NCBI RefSeq assembly: GCF_900102875.1
Contig: NZ_FNGH01000010.1
Span: forward strand, 1 to 64,000
Length of the DNA: 64,000 nt
DNA from: Franzmannia pantelleriensis
Lineage (GTDB): Bacteria; Pseudomonadota; Gammaproteobacteria; Pseudomonadales; Halomonadaceae
Direction of reading: 5' to 3'
This document shows, in pieces, positions 19,343 to 27,398 of this stretch (within the stretch, counting starts at the first letter, position 1; each line of letters begins with the position of its first letter). Position numbers and translations under genes: made by a program. The notes beneath the pieces are model-generated. The model had not been told where the DNA came from and searched no databases. It saw only the letters and a program-made list of their open reading frames with translations.

Positions 19343-20104
19343 ATGAGTGCGAAGCTTTTCGACTTGAGTGGAAAGACCGCCATTGTGACCGGCTGCAACA
19401 CTGGCCTTGGTCAGGGGATGGCGTTGGGGCTAGCCGAGGCCGGTTGCAATATCGTGGCCGTCAATCGCAGCGAACCTAAGGAGACTCAGCAACGTGTCGA
19501 GGCACTAGGAAGGTCGTTCCTGTCTGTACATGCCGACCTGGCCACAACGGCACCGATAGACGATATCCTCTCGCAAGCGGAGCAGCGCTTCGGCGGTGCC
19601 GACATCCTGATCAATAACGCGGGGCTCATTCGCCGGGCCGATGCCTTCGAGTTTAGTGAGCAGGACTGGGACGATGTCATCAACGTCAACCTCAAAAGCC
19701 TGTTCTTCCTCTCTCAGGGCTTTGGGCAAGCCTGTGTCGATAAACGGCGCCAGGGGAAAATCATCAACATCGCCTCAATGCTCTCGTTCCAAGGCGGTAT
19801 CCGAGTCCCCTCCTACACTGCTTCCAAGAGTGGCGTCCTGGGTTTAACGCGCCTAATGGCTAACGAATGGGCCACCAAGGGAATCAATGTCAATGCCATC
19901 GCTCCGGGCTACATGGCCACCAATAATACAGAGGCATTACGCAACGATCCCGAGCGCAGCCGTGAAATCCTTGGTCGCATTCCCGCGGGGCGCTGGGGCA
20001 GTCCAGAAGACCTCGTCGGTGCAACGGTCTTCCTTGCCTCGCGCGCATCGGACTATGTCAACGGTCACACCCTCGCGGTAGATGGCGGATGGCTGTCCCG
20101 CTAA
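19343..20104 (+). CDS. kduD: 2-dehydro-3-deoxy-D-gluconate 5-dehydrogenase KduD
   Basis: A 253-residue short-chain dehydrogenase that reduces the KduI product to 2-keto-3-deoxygluconate with NAD(P)H. The cofactor motif TGCNTGLG starts at residue 16, and the catalytic residues are S145, Y158 and K162 (YTASK). The start at 19343 is supported by GAGGGGG upstream; the longer frame from 19163 lies inside kduI. KDG kinase and aldolase, which would finish the route, are not in this window. Confidence 0.93.
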   Translation: MSAKLFDLSGKTAIVTGCNTGLGQGMALGLAEAGCNIVAVNRSEPKETQQRVEALGRSFLSVHADLATTAPIDDILSQAEQRFGGADILINNAGLIRRADAFEFSEQDWDDVINVNLKSLFFLSQGFGQACVDKRRQGKIINIASMLSFQGGIRVPSYTASKSGVLGLTRLMANEWATKGINVNAIAPGYMATNNTEALRNDPERSREILGRIPAGRWGSPEDLVGATVFLASRASDYVNGHTLAVDGGWLSR

Positions 20105-20136
20105 GCTACTGGTATCAATAACATGAGTCTATGGAC

Positions 20137-20172
20137 CACGCAGGATACGACGCTAATGCCGTATCCTGCGTG
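20137..20172. terminator. Bidirectional terminator between kduD and kdgR
   Basis: A 13-bp perfect stem (CACGCAGGATACG and its complement) with a ten-base loop, placed between two convergent genes. Confidence 0.7.
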
Positions 20173-20192
20173 CCGTTTACGATGACGATACA

Positions 20193-21002
20193 TCACGACG
20201 TTTCAGAGACTTTTTCGAAGTAGTAGTCGTGGAATCCTAGGCCTTGAGAGACTTTCTCACCTGCTTCGTGTAGCAAGCGCACGTACTCTTCCCGCTTCTC
20301 TGCGTCGTATCGCACCACAGGGAAAGACATGCTGAGAGCAGCCACCGCCTTGCCAAAGCGATCAAAAATCGGCACCGCCAGACAACGCACCCCTAGCTCA
20401 GCTTCCTCGCGATCCTCCGCCACACCGTGTTGACGAACCCGCGGCAACTCATCCATCACCGCCTCAACACTGATAAGGGTATGCTCGGTACGCGGCACGA
20501 AACTCACCCTCTTCAGCACCTCTCGTGCTCTATCATCTTCCATCCACGCCAGCAGGGTCTTGCCCATGGCGGTGGAGTACACAGGGTTGCGACGACCGAC
20601 CCGCGATTGCATACATAGATTGAATTGCGAATCATACTTATGGAGATAGATGATGTGCTGGAAATCCTCATCCAGCGCCCCCAAGTGAATGGCTTCATGG
20701 GTCGTTTCGGAAAGCCGTGACATCTGGGCATCGGCCAGACGGATAAGATCCACGTTCTCCAGAGCCGAAGCGCCAAGCTCGAACAGCTTAAGCGTCAACG
20801 CGTATCGCTCGGACTCTTCTTCCTGACTGACATAGCCTAGCTCCTTCATGGTTTGCAAGAAGCGATAGGCGGTACTCTTCGATGTAAAGGCACGCTGCGA
20901 TAGCTCGGACAAGCCGATATCTCTCTGCTCAGCCAACGCCTCGAGGATCGCGAAGACCTTCATGACGGCGGCGACATTATCGGGTTTCTGCGGCACTGCC
21001 AT
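20193..21002 (-). CDS. kdgR: IclR-family regulator, KdgR-like
   Basis: A 269-residue protein with an N-terminal winged helix (AAVMKVFAILEALAEQRDIGLSELSQRAFTSK in the first 45 residues, then TAYRFLQTMKELGYV) and a C-terminal IclR effector domain (VYSTAMGKTLLAWM, ELGVRCLAVPIFDRFGKAVAALS). Overall it resembles KdgR, the repressor of pectin and uronate catabolism that is released by 2-keto-3-deoxygluconate. ATG at 21002 is preferred to the TTG three codons earlier because AAGGG lies nine bases ahead. It converges with kduD and sits in the centre of the island; a KdgR-type palindrome stands before kdgM. Confidence 0.85.
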   Translation of the reverse strand: MAVPQKPDNVAAVMKVFAILEALAEQRDIGLSELSQRAFTSKSTAYRFLQTMKELGYVSQEEESERYALTLKLFELGASALENVDLIRLADAQMSRLSETTHEAIHLGALDEDFQHIIYLHKYDSQFNLCMQSRVGRRNPVYSTAMGKTLLAWMEDDRAREVLKRVSFVPRTEHTLISVEAVMDELPRVRQHGVAEDREEAELGVRCLAVPIFDRFGKAVAALSMSFPVVRYDAEKREEYVRLLHEAGEKVSQGLGFHDYYFEKVSETS

Positions 21003-21164
21003 ATTAACCAACCCTTATTTCATAAAAAATGGAAAGCTGGTCTGAATTTACCGCAATTTGAACTCTTAGGCTACCCATCCCAGCCCTGAGCAGCAAGGCG
21101 GTAGTTAAATCACTAATAGCCGTGAAGAGCGCCGAGCATGGGCCGGCTGGCAGAGTTATCAGTT

Positions 21165-21986
21165 TCAATTATCGTTCAAGAAATTCTTCGCGGCCTCGAT
21201 ATCGTTCCGATCCAGTTCGTCGAGGATAATATTCACATACGGCTTGCGCTCCTTAAGCTTACCCATCAAGTATGGATAATCAATAACACCTTGACCAGGC
21301 GGCGAGTAGTGAAAGGCACCATCAGCCACATAGAAATCTTTAGCGTGGACAGCTACTATCCTGTCGCCCCACAAATCGAGTGCCTGATCAAAAATATCAT
21401 GCTGATTAGTGTAATTTCCAAGCGTTAGCAGGTTGACGGGGTCGAAAATCACCTGGAGATTATTAGACCCAACTTCATCAAGAAGCCGTCTCATGGTCAT
21501 TGGAGAGTAAATTGGATGATTGACACCCGGCTCTACCCCAACAACCACTCCAAACTTCTCCGCCTCATCCACCAACTCCCTGACACTCTTAACGACTTCC
21601 ATGAAGGGTTTTTCATGGAAGTTATCCTCAGTATACGCTATTTCTCTATTTACATTTCCCGTTTCAGTACCCACTACACCACACCCGAAGTCTCTTGCAA
21701 AACGCAAATGCATCTTGAAATCTTGCAAGGCCTTTTTTCTAGCATCGAGGTCTGGATGAATAATATTCACATAACAGCCCAACACCGCAATTTGTATGCC
21801 TCGCCGACGAAAGGCATCACCGACTGAAAATGCCACCCCAGGATTCAAGCATCCGGTATCGGTAAAAAAATCGAAGGATTTTCCTAGTGCCAGCTGAACA
21901 GAGCTTAGCCCTCGCTCAGCCACATCTTCAACCAAGTCTGCTAGTGGCTGCTTTTTCAAGTCATGTGCTCTTATCCCTATATTCAT
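21165..21986 (-). CDS. Sugar phosphate isomerase/epimerase family protein (xylose isomerase-like barrel)
   Basis: A 273-residue TIM-barrel protein of the AP-endonuclease-2-like sugar epimerase group. Visible blocks are VQLALGKSFDFF, FGCGVVGTETGN, GVEPGVNHPI, LQVIFDPVNL and AVHAKDF, where the Glu, Asp, His and final Glu (ILDELD) would bind a divalent metal. The exact sugar is unknown. It is the last minus-strand gene of the oligosaccharide cluster, behind a hairpin that follows the TRAP binding protein, so it may be partly uncoupled. An isomerase acting on the uronate or an intermediate is plausible, not shown. Confidence 0.75.
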   Translation of the reverse strand: MNIGIRAHDLKKQPLADLVEDVAERGLSSVQLALGKSFDFFTDTGCLNPGVAFSVGDAFRRRGIQIAVLGCYVNIIHPDLDARKKALQDFKMHLRFARDFGCGVVGTETGNVNREIAYTEDNFHEKPFMEVVKSVRELVDEAEKFGVVVGVEPGVNHPIYSPMTMRRLLDEVGSNNLQVIFDPVNLLTLGNYTNQHDIFDQALDLWGDRIVAVHAKDFYVADGAFHYSPPGQGVIDYPYLMGKLKERKPYVNIILDELDRNDIEAAKNFLNDN

Positions 21987-22026
21987 AAAAACCCTAATTG
22001 CTTATAAAATAAAAATAGTACAAAGT

Positions 22027-22054
22027 GGTGTGACCACTGAATAATGGCCACACC
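22027..22054 (-). terminator. Hairpin after the TRAP binding-protein gene
   Basis: GGTGTG and CCA pair with TGG and CACACC across one mismatch; the loop is AT rich. No strong T run follows on the minus strand, so partial read-through into the epimerase gene is likely. Confidence 0.5.
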
Positions 22055-22066
22055 AGAAAAGACCTA

Positions 22067-23068
22067 TCAGTCTCTAAGCGCATCTATTTTCTCGTAAATA
22101 ATATACTGCTCTGGATACTGTTCGAGTTCCTCATACATTGGCATCACCGCTTCGCGGAAAGGCGCAATATCCACCTCATTAATGGTAACATCAAAGTCTT
22201 CCTGAATTTGGCGACGCGCTTCGTCGACGGCTTCCGCCCACAAGTTGTTCTGCAGGGCAATAGACTCCTCCATGGCAGACATAAGCGCAGAACGCTGTGA
22301 GTCTGACAAACTGTTAAAGGTATTATTATTAATAAGAACGATATCGGGTATACGGGCATGACCATCGAGCGAATAGTAGCTTACGACTTCGCCGTGGCGC
22401 GCGGCGGTGAGGGCGAACTCATTATTCTCCGCACCGTCCAATATACCCTGCTGGAGAGATGTATAGACCTCTTCCTGAGACATCACCACCGGTGAGGCGC
22501 CCAACAACTGCATCGTGTCAATGGAGGTCTGACTCTGCATAACCCTAATGCGCTTGCCTGCCAGGTCAGAGGGAGAAACAATGGGCTGTTCCTTGGTATA
22601 AAAATTCCGCTGGCCAGAATCGTACCAGCCGATCCCAACGAAACCTTGATCGCTGGTCGATTGATAAACCACATCCATGATCTCGTCGTGATTCATCACC
22701 TCACGAAAATGTGATTCGTCATCAAAGAGGTAGGGCATGGAGAAGACCTGGTAAAGGGGAGAGAAGCTCTCCATCAGCCCCCCCGACACCTTGGTCATAT
22801 CAATGGCACCGCGTTGCAGCAGCTCGACCAGCTCGCCCTCGCCCCCCAGCTGGCTATCCGGGAAGAAGGTGACGGTGATGCTGCCATCGCTCTTCTCCTC
22901 CACCAGCTCGCCAAAATGGGCCAGGGCGTCTTTGACGGGCTGAGGGTTCTGAGCATACGCCAGCCTAAGATTGATCTGGCTCTCGGCTTGCGCCAATCCT
23001 CCCCCCATCACTGCTAAGAGAGAGGCCAGCATCATGCAAGAAGTTTTCTTATTCCAGTGAGCGTTCAT
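22067..23068 (-). CDS. TRAP transporter substrate-binding protein (DctP family)
   Basis: A 333-residue periplasmic binding protein with a Sec signal peptide (cleavage after LAQA near residue 28). DctP features are LVELLQRGAIDMTKVSG, the basic SDLAGKRIRVMQSQ with the conserved Arg that binds the carboxylate, and VYTSLQQGILDGAENN. It works with the DctQ and DctM proteins at 25590 and 24302; the GH105 gene is between them. A uronate-type oligosaccharide or uronic acid is the expected ligand from context. Confidence 0.9.
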   Translation of the reverse strand: MNAHWNKKTSCMMLASLLAVMGGGLAQAESQINLRLAYAQNPQPVKDALAHFGELVEEKSDGSITVTFFPDSQLGGEGELVELLQRGAIDMTKVSGGLMESFSPLYQVFSMPYLFDDESHFREVMNHDEIMDVVYQSTSDQGFVGIGWYDSGQRNFYTKEQPIVSPSDLAGKRIRVMQSQTSIDTMQLLGASPVVMSQEEVYTSLQQGILDGAENNEFALTAARHGEVVSYYSLDGHARIPDIVLINNNTFNSLSDSQRSALMSAMEESIALQNNLWAEAVDEARRQIQEDFDVTINEVDIAPFREAVMPMYEELEQYPEQYIIYEKIDALRD

Positions 23069-23126
23069 GTTAATCTCCAGCTATTAATTCATCGTTATTG
23101 ACGTTGTGATTGGATAGCACGGCATA

Positions 23127-24266
23127 TCAGATATAAGTTCGCATATACTCAGCAAGACACAGGATCGCCATGGACTGACCATAAGGCATCGATGTCAGCG
23201 GTATATTTCTGTAGTAGTCTAAATCCTCCCCCATTGCCGTTCCGAAAGAGACTTTCTGTAGCTCACCGTCGGCATTGATGTTTTCCACCACCGCTGCAAC
23301 GGCTTTCTCAGCCACACCATAATAGCCACTGTCGATATAACGCAGACGAACAGCCTTGAGAATCCCATAAGCGAATCCTGCCGTCGCAGACGCCTCGAGA
23401 TAAGACGTGGGGTCATCAAGCAGGGTATGCCACAGGCCACTCTCCGCCTGAGTTCGTGCAAGCAATTCTACCTGGGCATTCAGCACCTGCAGCAGATAGC
23501 GCCGCAAGGCGTCGTGTTGAGGTAAGTCCAGGAGTTCGAGAAATTCGGGAATGGCAACGGTGATCCAGCTATTTCCACGCGCCCAGAGTGCGTTGGAAAA
23601 GTTATGCGCTCCCTCAAAGGTCCAACCATGGAACCAGGCACCCGACTGCCTATCCATCAGGTACTGTATATGCAGTAGGAACTGATACTTGGCCTCTTCT
23701 ACGTACTCCTCTTTTCCTAGGAGCAGGCCAATCTTGGCCAAGGGAAGTACGCTCATCATCAGCGTATCATCCCATAGTTGCTGGTGATTTTCGCTATTGT
23801 ATACTAGGTGCTGTAGCCCTCCTCTCGACGTGCGCGGCATATCGTGCATCACCCAGTCTGCCCAGGCTTCCAAGTAGGGAAGCCACACTTTCCTGCCAGT
23901 CTCTTCATAACGATAAGCAAGTGTCAGGAAGGGGCAGACCGTGTTCACATTCTTGGTGGCTAGCCGTTCTGCGAATCGTGCTGTAAACCAATCGTCGATG
24001 ATCGCAACGGCATCTTGGTCGTTAGTCTGTTCGTAGTACTTATATATACCGTATAGACCGATACCATGGGTCCACTCCCAACCGGCCCAGCCCTTGGTAT
24101 CGATGACGCGCCCATCATCAAGGTGGAGCAGATACTCCCCCGTTTCGTCCTGAATATTGACTAGGTTATGCGTCGCCTTCTTGATTAATGCAACAAGGCT
24201 ATCTCTTGTCATAGCCCTCTCATCCTGTCGCAGCAAGGGACTATTTTTTACGCTATATATTTTCAT
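23127..24266 (-). CDS. Glycoside hydrolase family 105 unsaturated uronyl hydrolase
   Basis: A 379-residue alpha/alpha-barrel hydrolase of the GH88/GH105 type. It removes the 4,5-unsaturated uronic acid from the end of lyase products such as unsaturated rhamnogalacturonan disaccharide, giving 5-keto-4-deoxyuronate for KduI. Motifs include GWEWTHGIGLYGIYKYY and QLWDDTLMMSVLPLAKIG with the catalytic Asp of the DDTLMM block, and HGWTFEG..ALWARGNSW. No signal peptide is seen, so it acts in the cytoplasm on imported oligomers. With rhamnose genes adjacent, the released partner is probably L-rhamnose; a ulvan-derived substrate is an alternative to pectin rhamnogalacturonan. Confidence 0.88.
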   Translation of the reverse strand: MKIYSVKNSPLLRQDERAMTRDSLVALIKKATHNLVNIQDETGEYLLHLDDGRVIDTKGWAGWEWTHGIGLYGIYKYYEQTNDQDAVAIIDDWFTARFAERLATKNVNTVCPFLTLAYRYEETGRKVWLPYLEAWADWVMHDMPRTSRGGLQHLVYNSENHQQLWDDTLMMSVLPLAKIGLLLGKEEYVEEAKYQFLLHIQYLMDRQSGAWFHGWTFEGAHNFSNALWARGNSWITVAIPEFLELLDLPQHDALRRYLLQVLNAQVELLARTQAESGLWHTLLDDPTSYLEASATAGFAYGILKAVRLRYIDSGYYGVAEKAVAAVVENINADGELQKVSFGTAMGEDLDYYRNIPLTSMPYGQSMAILCLAEYMRTYI

Positions 24267-24301
24267 ATTAAATACCTTTTATATAAATCAACCAGTCGCC
24301 A

Positions 24302-25597
24302 CTAGAGACCCAGCGCCCGGGGAAGAAAAAGCGTCACCGCTGGCACATAAGTGATGAGCAGGAGTATTGCCAGAATGACAAAATAGAAGGGCAGCAAGGG
24401 CAGAATAAGGCTTTCCACCTTCGCCTTGGCAATGCTGGCACCAATGAACAGTCCAGTGCCTACTGGTGGTGTAATCGTGCCGATGCAGAGATTGAAAACC
24501 ATCACAATGCCAAAGTGCACGGGATCCACGCCAATGGCCGTAGCAATGGGCAGCAGGATAGGGGTAAAGATCAAGATGGCCGGCCCGATATCCATGAAGC
24601 AGCCAATTACCAGCAGTATCAGCGTGATCACCAGTAGCACGATGAGAGGATTATCCGAGACCCCCAGTACCATGCTACTGATCTCTGCTGGTAAACCGGT
24701 TATCGACATGGCAAAGGACATCGCCGAAGAGGCGGCCAGCAAGAACATGATGACGCCGGTGGTTTCAATGGCTTTGACCAAGGAACCGACAAAAGAACGA
24801 AGATCAATCGTTCTATATATCACCATGGTCAACAGCATGGTATACAGCACTGATACCGCAGACGCTTCCACGGCCGTAAACACACCAAATACGATCCCGC
24901 CGACTATGATAAAGATCATGAAAAGGCTGGGAAGCGCCTGCCCTACAACCGATCTGACTGTCTCGGACTGCGCGGCATCTTTGATGCCATAACCTCGCAT
25001 CTTGGCAATGATATAGGTGACCAACATGCAGCCGAAACCCCATAACAGACCGGCCACCAACCCACCGGCGAAGAGCGCCGCAATTGACGTGCCTCCGCTC
25101 ACCAAGGCATAAAGAATGAAGGCTGTCGTTGGAGGAATTAGCATACCGGTGGGGGCAGAGGTGATGTTGGCAGCCGCGGCAAATGACTTGCTATACCCCT
25201 CCTTCTCTCCCATGGGGACCATCACGCCGCCGACCGCGGTCGATGCGGCTATGGCCGATCCCGAGATAGAGCCGAACATCATATTGCCTACGATGTTCGT
25301 GTGCGCTAGCGACCCAGGAATCCGACCACTGAACATCTTGGCAAAATTAACGAGCCTTAACGCAATCCCACCATTATTCATCAGCACACCTGACAGAACA
25401 AAGAAGGGCACGGCGAGTAGCGTAAAGCTGTCTAGGCTCGATACCATTTTTTGCGCCGTCGTCGATATGGCAATATCAGCGGGTAGCACAAGTAGTACTG
25501 TCACCGCCGACGCTGCCGCAATACAGACACCGATGGGGATCCCTATGACAAGGAGGACAAAAAAAGAGATCACCAAGACGAAGCTGGCATCAAACAT
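24302..25597 (-). CDS. TRAP transporter large permease (DctM family)
   Basis: A 431-residue membrane protein with about twelve helices and the typical DctM blocks (IPIGVCIAAASAV, VPFFVLSGVLMNNGGIALRLVNFA, GSISGSAIAASTAVGGVMVP, PPTTAFILYALVSGG, ITPPVGTGLFIGASIA). It forms the sodium-coupled channel of the TRAP system. It overlaps the dctQ gene by 8 bases and precedes the GH105 gene by 35 bases. Confidence 0.92.
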   Translation of the reverse strand: MFDASFVLVISFFVLLVIGIPIGVCIAAASAVTVLLVLPADIAISTTAQKMVSSLDSFTLLAVPFFVLSGVLMNNGGIALRLVNFAKMFSGRIPGSLAHTNIVGNMMFGSISGSAIAASTAVGGVMVPMGEKEGYSKSFAAAANITSAPTGMLIPPTTAFILYALVSGGTSIAALFAGGLVAGLLWGFGCMLVTYIIAKMRGYGIKDAAQSETVRSVVGQALPSLFMIFIIVGGIVFGVFTAVEASAVSVLYTMLLTMVIYRTIDLRSFVGSLVKAIETTGVIMFLLAASSAMSFAMSITGLPAEISSMVLGVSDNPLIVLLVITLILLVIGCFMDIGPAILIFTPILLPIATAIGVDPVHFGIVMVFNLCIGTITPPVGTGLFIGASIAKAKVESLILPLLPFYFVILAILLLITYVPAVTLFLPRALGL

Positions 25598-26090
25598 CTT
25601 TCACCTCACCCCTGAAGTTGGAAACGGGCATTTTGCACAGATCAATAATATTCATGACGCAATATAGAGCGATCACTCCTCCTGAAACAGGTAATGAGAG
25701 ATAAATGTACCCTCTAGGAATATTAAGTAGTGGATAGTTCTGGCTCATTGTGCTGGTTACCATGGCGTATCCGCCATACAACATGATGAGAATCGCAAAT
25801 AATAAAAACACCAATTCGATGCCTGCCAGGACCACTGACTTGTAGCGGGCACTCACCATGTCGGTAAACAAGGTGAAGGAGACGTGATCTCGTCGTCCTG
25901 CCACGAAAGCGATCGCCATCATGGATAGCCAGATGAGTGACACACGCAAAAAAGCCTCAGACACCGTACTGGGTGTATTCAACACATAGCGGCTGAATAC
26001 TTGCCAGCTGGCAGCCATGATCATCATGGAAAACAAGCCGCAGCATATTATCTGCATGAGCTGGTCAAGATAGTTTCTCAAGTATTTCAT
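25590..26090 (-). CDS. TRAP transporter small permease (DctQ family)
   Basis: A 166-residue four-helix membrane protein: FSMMIMAASWQVFSRYVLNTP then VSEAFLRVSLIWLSMMAIAFVAGRRDHVSF, the DctQ hallmark. The start at 26090 is chosen because the ten extra residues of the longer frame are not family-like. It heads the TRAP/GH105 operon after the kdgM terminator. Confidence 0.88.
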   Translation of the reverse strand: MKYLRNYLDQLMQIICCGLFSMMIMAASWQVFSRYVLNTPSTVSEAFLRVSLIWLSMMAIAFVAGRRDHVSFTLFTDMVSARYKSVVLAGIELVFLLFAILIMLYGGYAMVTSTMSQNYPLLNIPRGYIYLSLPVSGGVIALYCVMNIIDLCKMPVSNFRGEVKDV

Positions 26091-26160
26091 AGCCCTACAC
26101 CTTGCCGTGTTGCCAGGCATGTTATTGGCGGTCGATCGTTCAGGTTTAATTGCCTCGTCT

Positions 26161-26193
26161 GAAAAAGCAGAAGACGGCGCTGCCGTCCTCTGC
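26161..26193 (-). terminator. Terminator of kdgM
   Basis: On the minus strand GCAGAGGACGGC pairs with GCCGTCTTCTGC across one mismatch and is followed by TTTTTC. It separates the porin gene from the TRAP operon. Confidence 0.75.
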
Positions 26194-26201
26194 CCAGCCC
26201 C

Positions 26202-26936
26202 TTAGAAATTGAAACTGTAGCCAATAATAAAGGAATTTAGGCGCTGATTCGGATCTACTGCAGCACTCTCTGAGTTCTTGGCTCTCCAAACATGCCCACC
26301 AAATACTGTGCTCTGCTCACTCAACTGATAAAATGCCAGTAATTCATGCTCAATGAAGTCTCTCTTGCCATTAGCAAAGTCGGGGGAGCGATTCTCCTGC
26401 TTAAAGTGATAGTGGGGGTTGTAGAGTATACTCCAGCGATCACTTATCTCGTAGCTGGCAAAGAGATCGATGCGCCCGACCTGGGCTCTTTCTGCCGTCT
26501 CGTGGTTGGTATCGTGTTCATATCGATAGCGCGTCGCCAAACTCCAACCATCCCCAGCGTAACCGAGGCGCAGTCCCGCCAGTGCGCGTGTCAGGTTGGA
26601 ACGAAATTTCGCTCCCAGCTGTGGCGCCAAAGACCATCGGGAGTCCTGCCCAAACCGATAGGAGGGCAGCGTATAGTTCACAAACCCTTCGTCATGCTTC
26701 GGCCAACCGCTGGTGTGATTTCCCTCTTGCCAGAACCATGATTTTTCGAACATAAGCGAGGATCCATCTGAGAACGACCGCGTATAAGCCGCCTTGGGCA
26801 GTGTCAAGGAGTGATCATTGGTGGTGTGTTCCAGCTTGATGGTTATGTTGTTACTTGTCGCCCATACACTCCCCATAGAGGAGAGAAAGAGTGCTGCACC
26901 AACCACTGTTGCGGCGAACTGTTTTTTGTATTTCAT
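26202..26936 (-). CDS. kdgM: Oligogalacturonate-specific porin KdgM family
   Basis: A 244-residue outer-membrane beta-barrel with a Sec signal peptide ending near VWA (residue 26) and a C-terminal aromatic (YSFNF), as required for outer-membrane assembly. Alternating strands rich in Arg, Tyr and His (RALAGLRLGYAGDGWSLATRYRYEHD) match the monomeric KdgM/NanC porins that admit acidic oligosaccharides. A KdgR-type palindrome stands 52 bases upstream, and its own terminator follows, so it is an independent unit. Confidence 0.85.
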   Translation of the reverse strand: MKYKKQFAATVVGAALFLSSMGSVWATSNNITIKLEHTTNDHSLTLPKAAYTRSFSDGSSLMFEKSWFWQEGNHTSGWPKHDEGFVNYTLPSYRFGQDSRWSLAPQLGAKFRSNLTRALAGLRLGYAGDGWSLATRYRYEHDTNHETAERAQVGRIDLFASYEISDRWSILYNPHYHFKQENRSPDFANGKRDFIEHELLAFYQLSEQSTVFGGHVWRAKNSESAAVDPNQRLNSFIIGYSFNF

Positions 26937-26986
26937 TGCGTCCTCTTCACTTTATAAATTTATTTAGAAACACCACTCTAATAAAA

Positions 26987-27003
26987 TTGAAACATCGTTT
27001 CTC
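26987..27003. promoter_or_regulatory. KdgR-type operator before kdgM
   Basis: TTGAAACATCGTTTCTC contains the perfect palindrome GAAAC-ATC-GTTTC, matching the core of known KdgR boxes. It lies upstream of the porin in a very AT-rich 240-base gap. Confidence 0.65.
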
Positions 27004-27096
27004 TTATACTTTTGTCTATTTCTTATACATTATTGTTCTATTGAAAAGCGGCCTATTCCTATTCGATATGATGAATTTATTAGATATTTCTCCCCC

Positions 27097-27131
27097 AAAA
27101 AAAAAGCCCTACCACATGCGGTGGTAAGGCT
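27097..27131 (-). terminator. Terminator of the rhamnose/NCS1 operon
   Basis: On the minus strand AGCC and TACCAC arms pair around a five-base loop with one mismatch, followed by nine T residues. A convincing intrinsic terminator for the long minus-strand operon starting near 34.6 kb. Confidence 0.85.
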
Positions 27132-27173
27132 CTAGTAGTTAGCCATTGGTGGAGGGATCTAAAATATTAACGG

Positions 27174-27398
27174 CTACTCCTTGTTAGCCCCTCCTCGCAC
27201 TTCGGTAAACGCTGCTGCGCGGTCCTCACGCCCCATCCAGAGCGGGGTCACAATGAACCACACGATTGTTACTGCAAGCACGCCCACTTTCATTGTCGAC
27301 TCACCCACAACATCGAAAAGGTACAAAAAGGGAAACAGTACGGTGAGTATCAGCATCATCAATGATACCGCCTGCAAAAATTTATACATAATCTTCAC
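27174..27398 (-). CDS. Small two-helix membrane protein next to the NCS1 permease
   Basis: A 74-residue protein with two hydrophobic segments (about residues 8-30 and 37-56), then a charged tail (MGREDRAAAFTEVRGGANKE). It overlaps the end of the permease gene by four bases and is the last gene before the terminator, so the two are translated together. I do not recognise a named family. The layout resembles small accessory subunits known for some sodium:solute symporters (for example the YhdT/PanF pair), and a role as a permease partner is a guess. Confidence 0.65.
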   Translation of the reverse strand: MKIMYKFLQAVSLMMLILTVLFPFLYLFDVVGESTMKVGVLAVTIVWFIVTPLWMGREDRAAAFTEVRGGANKE

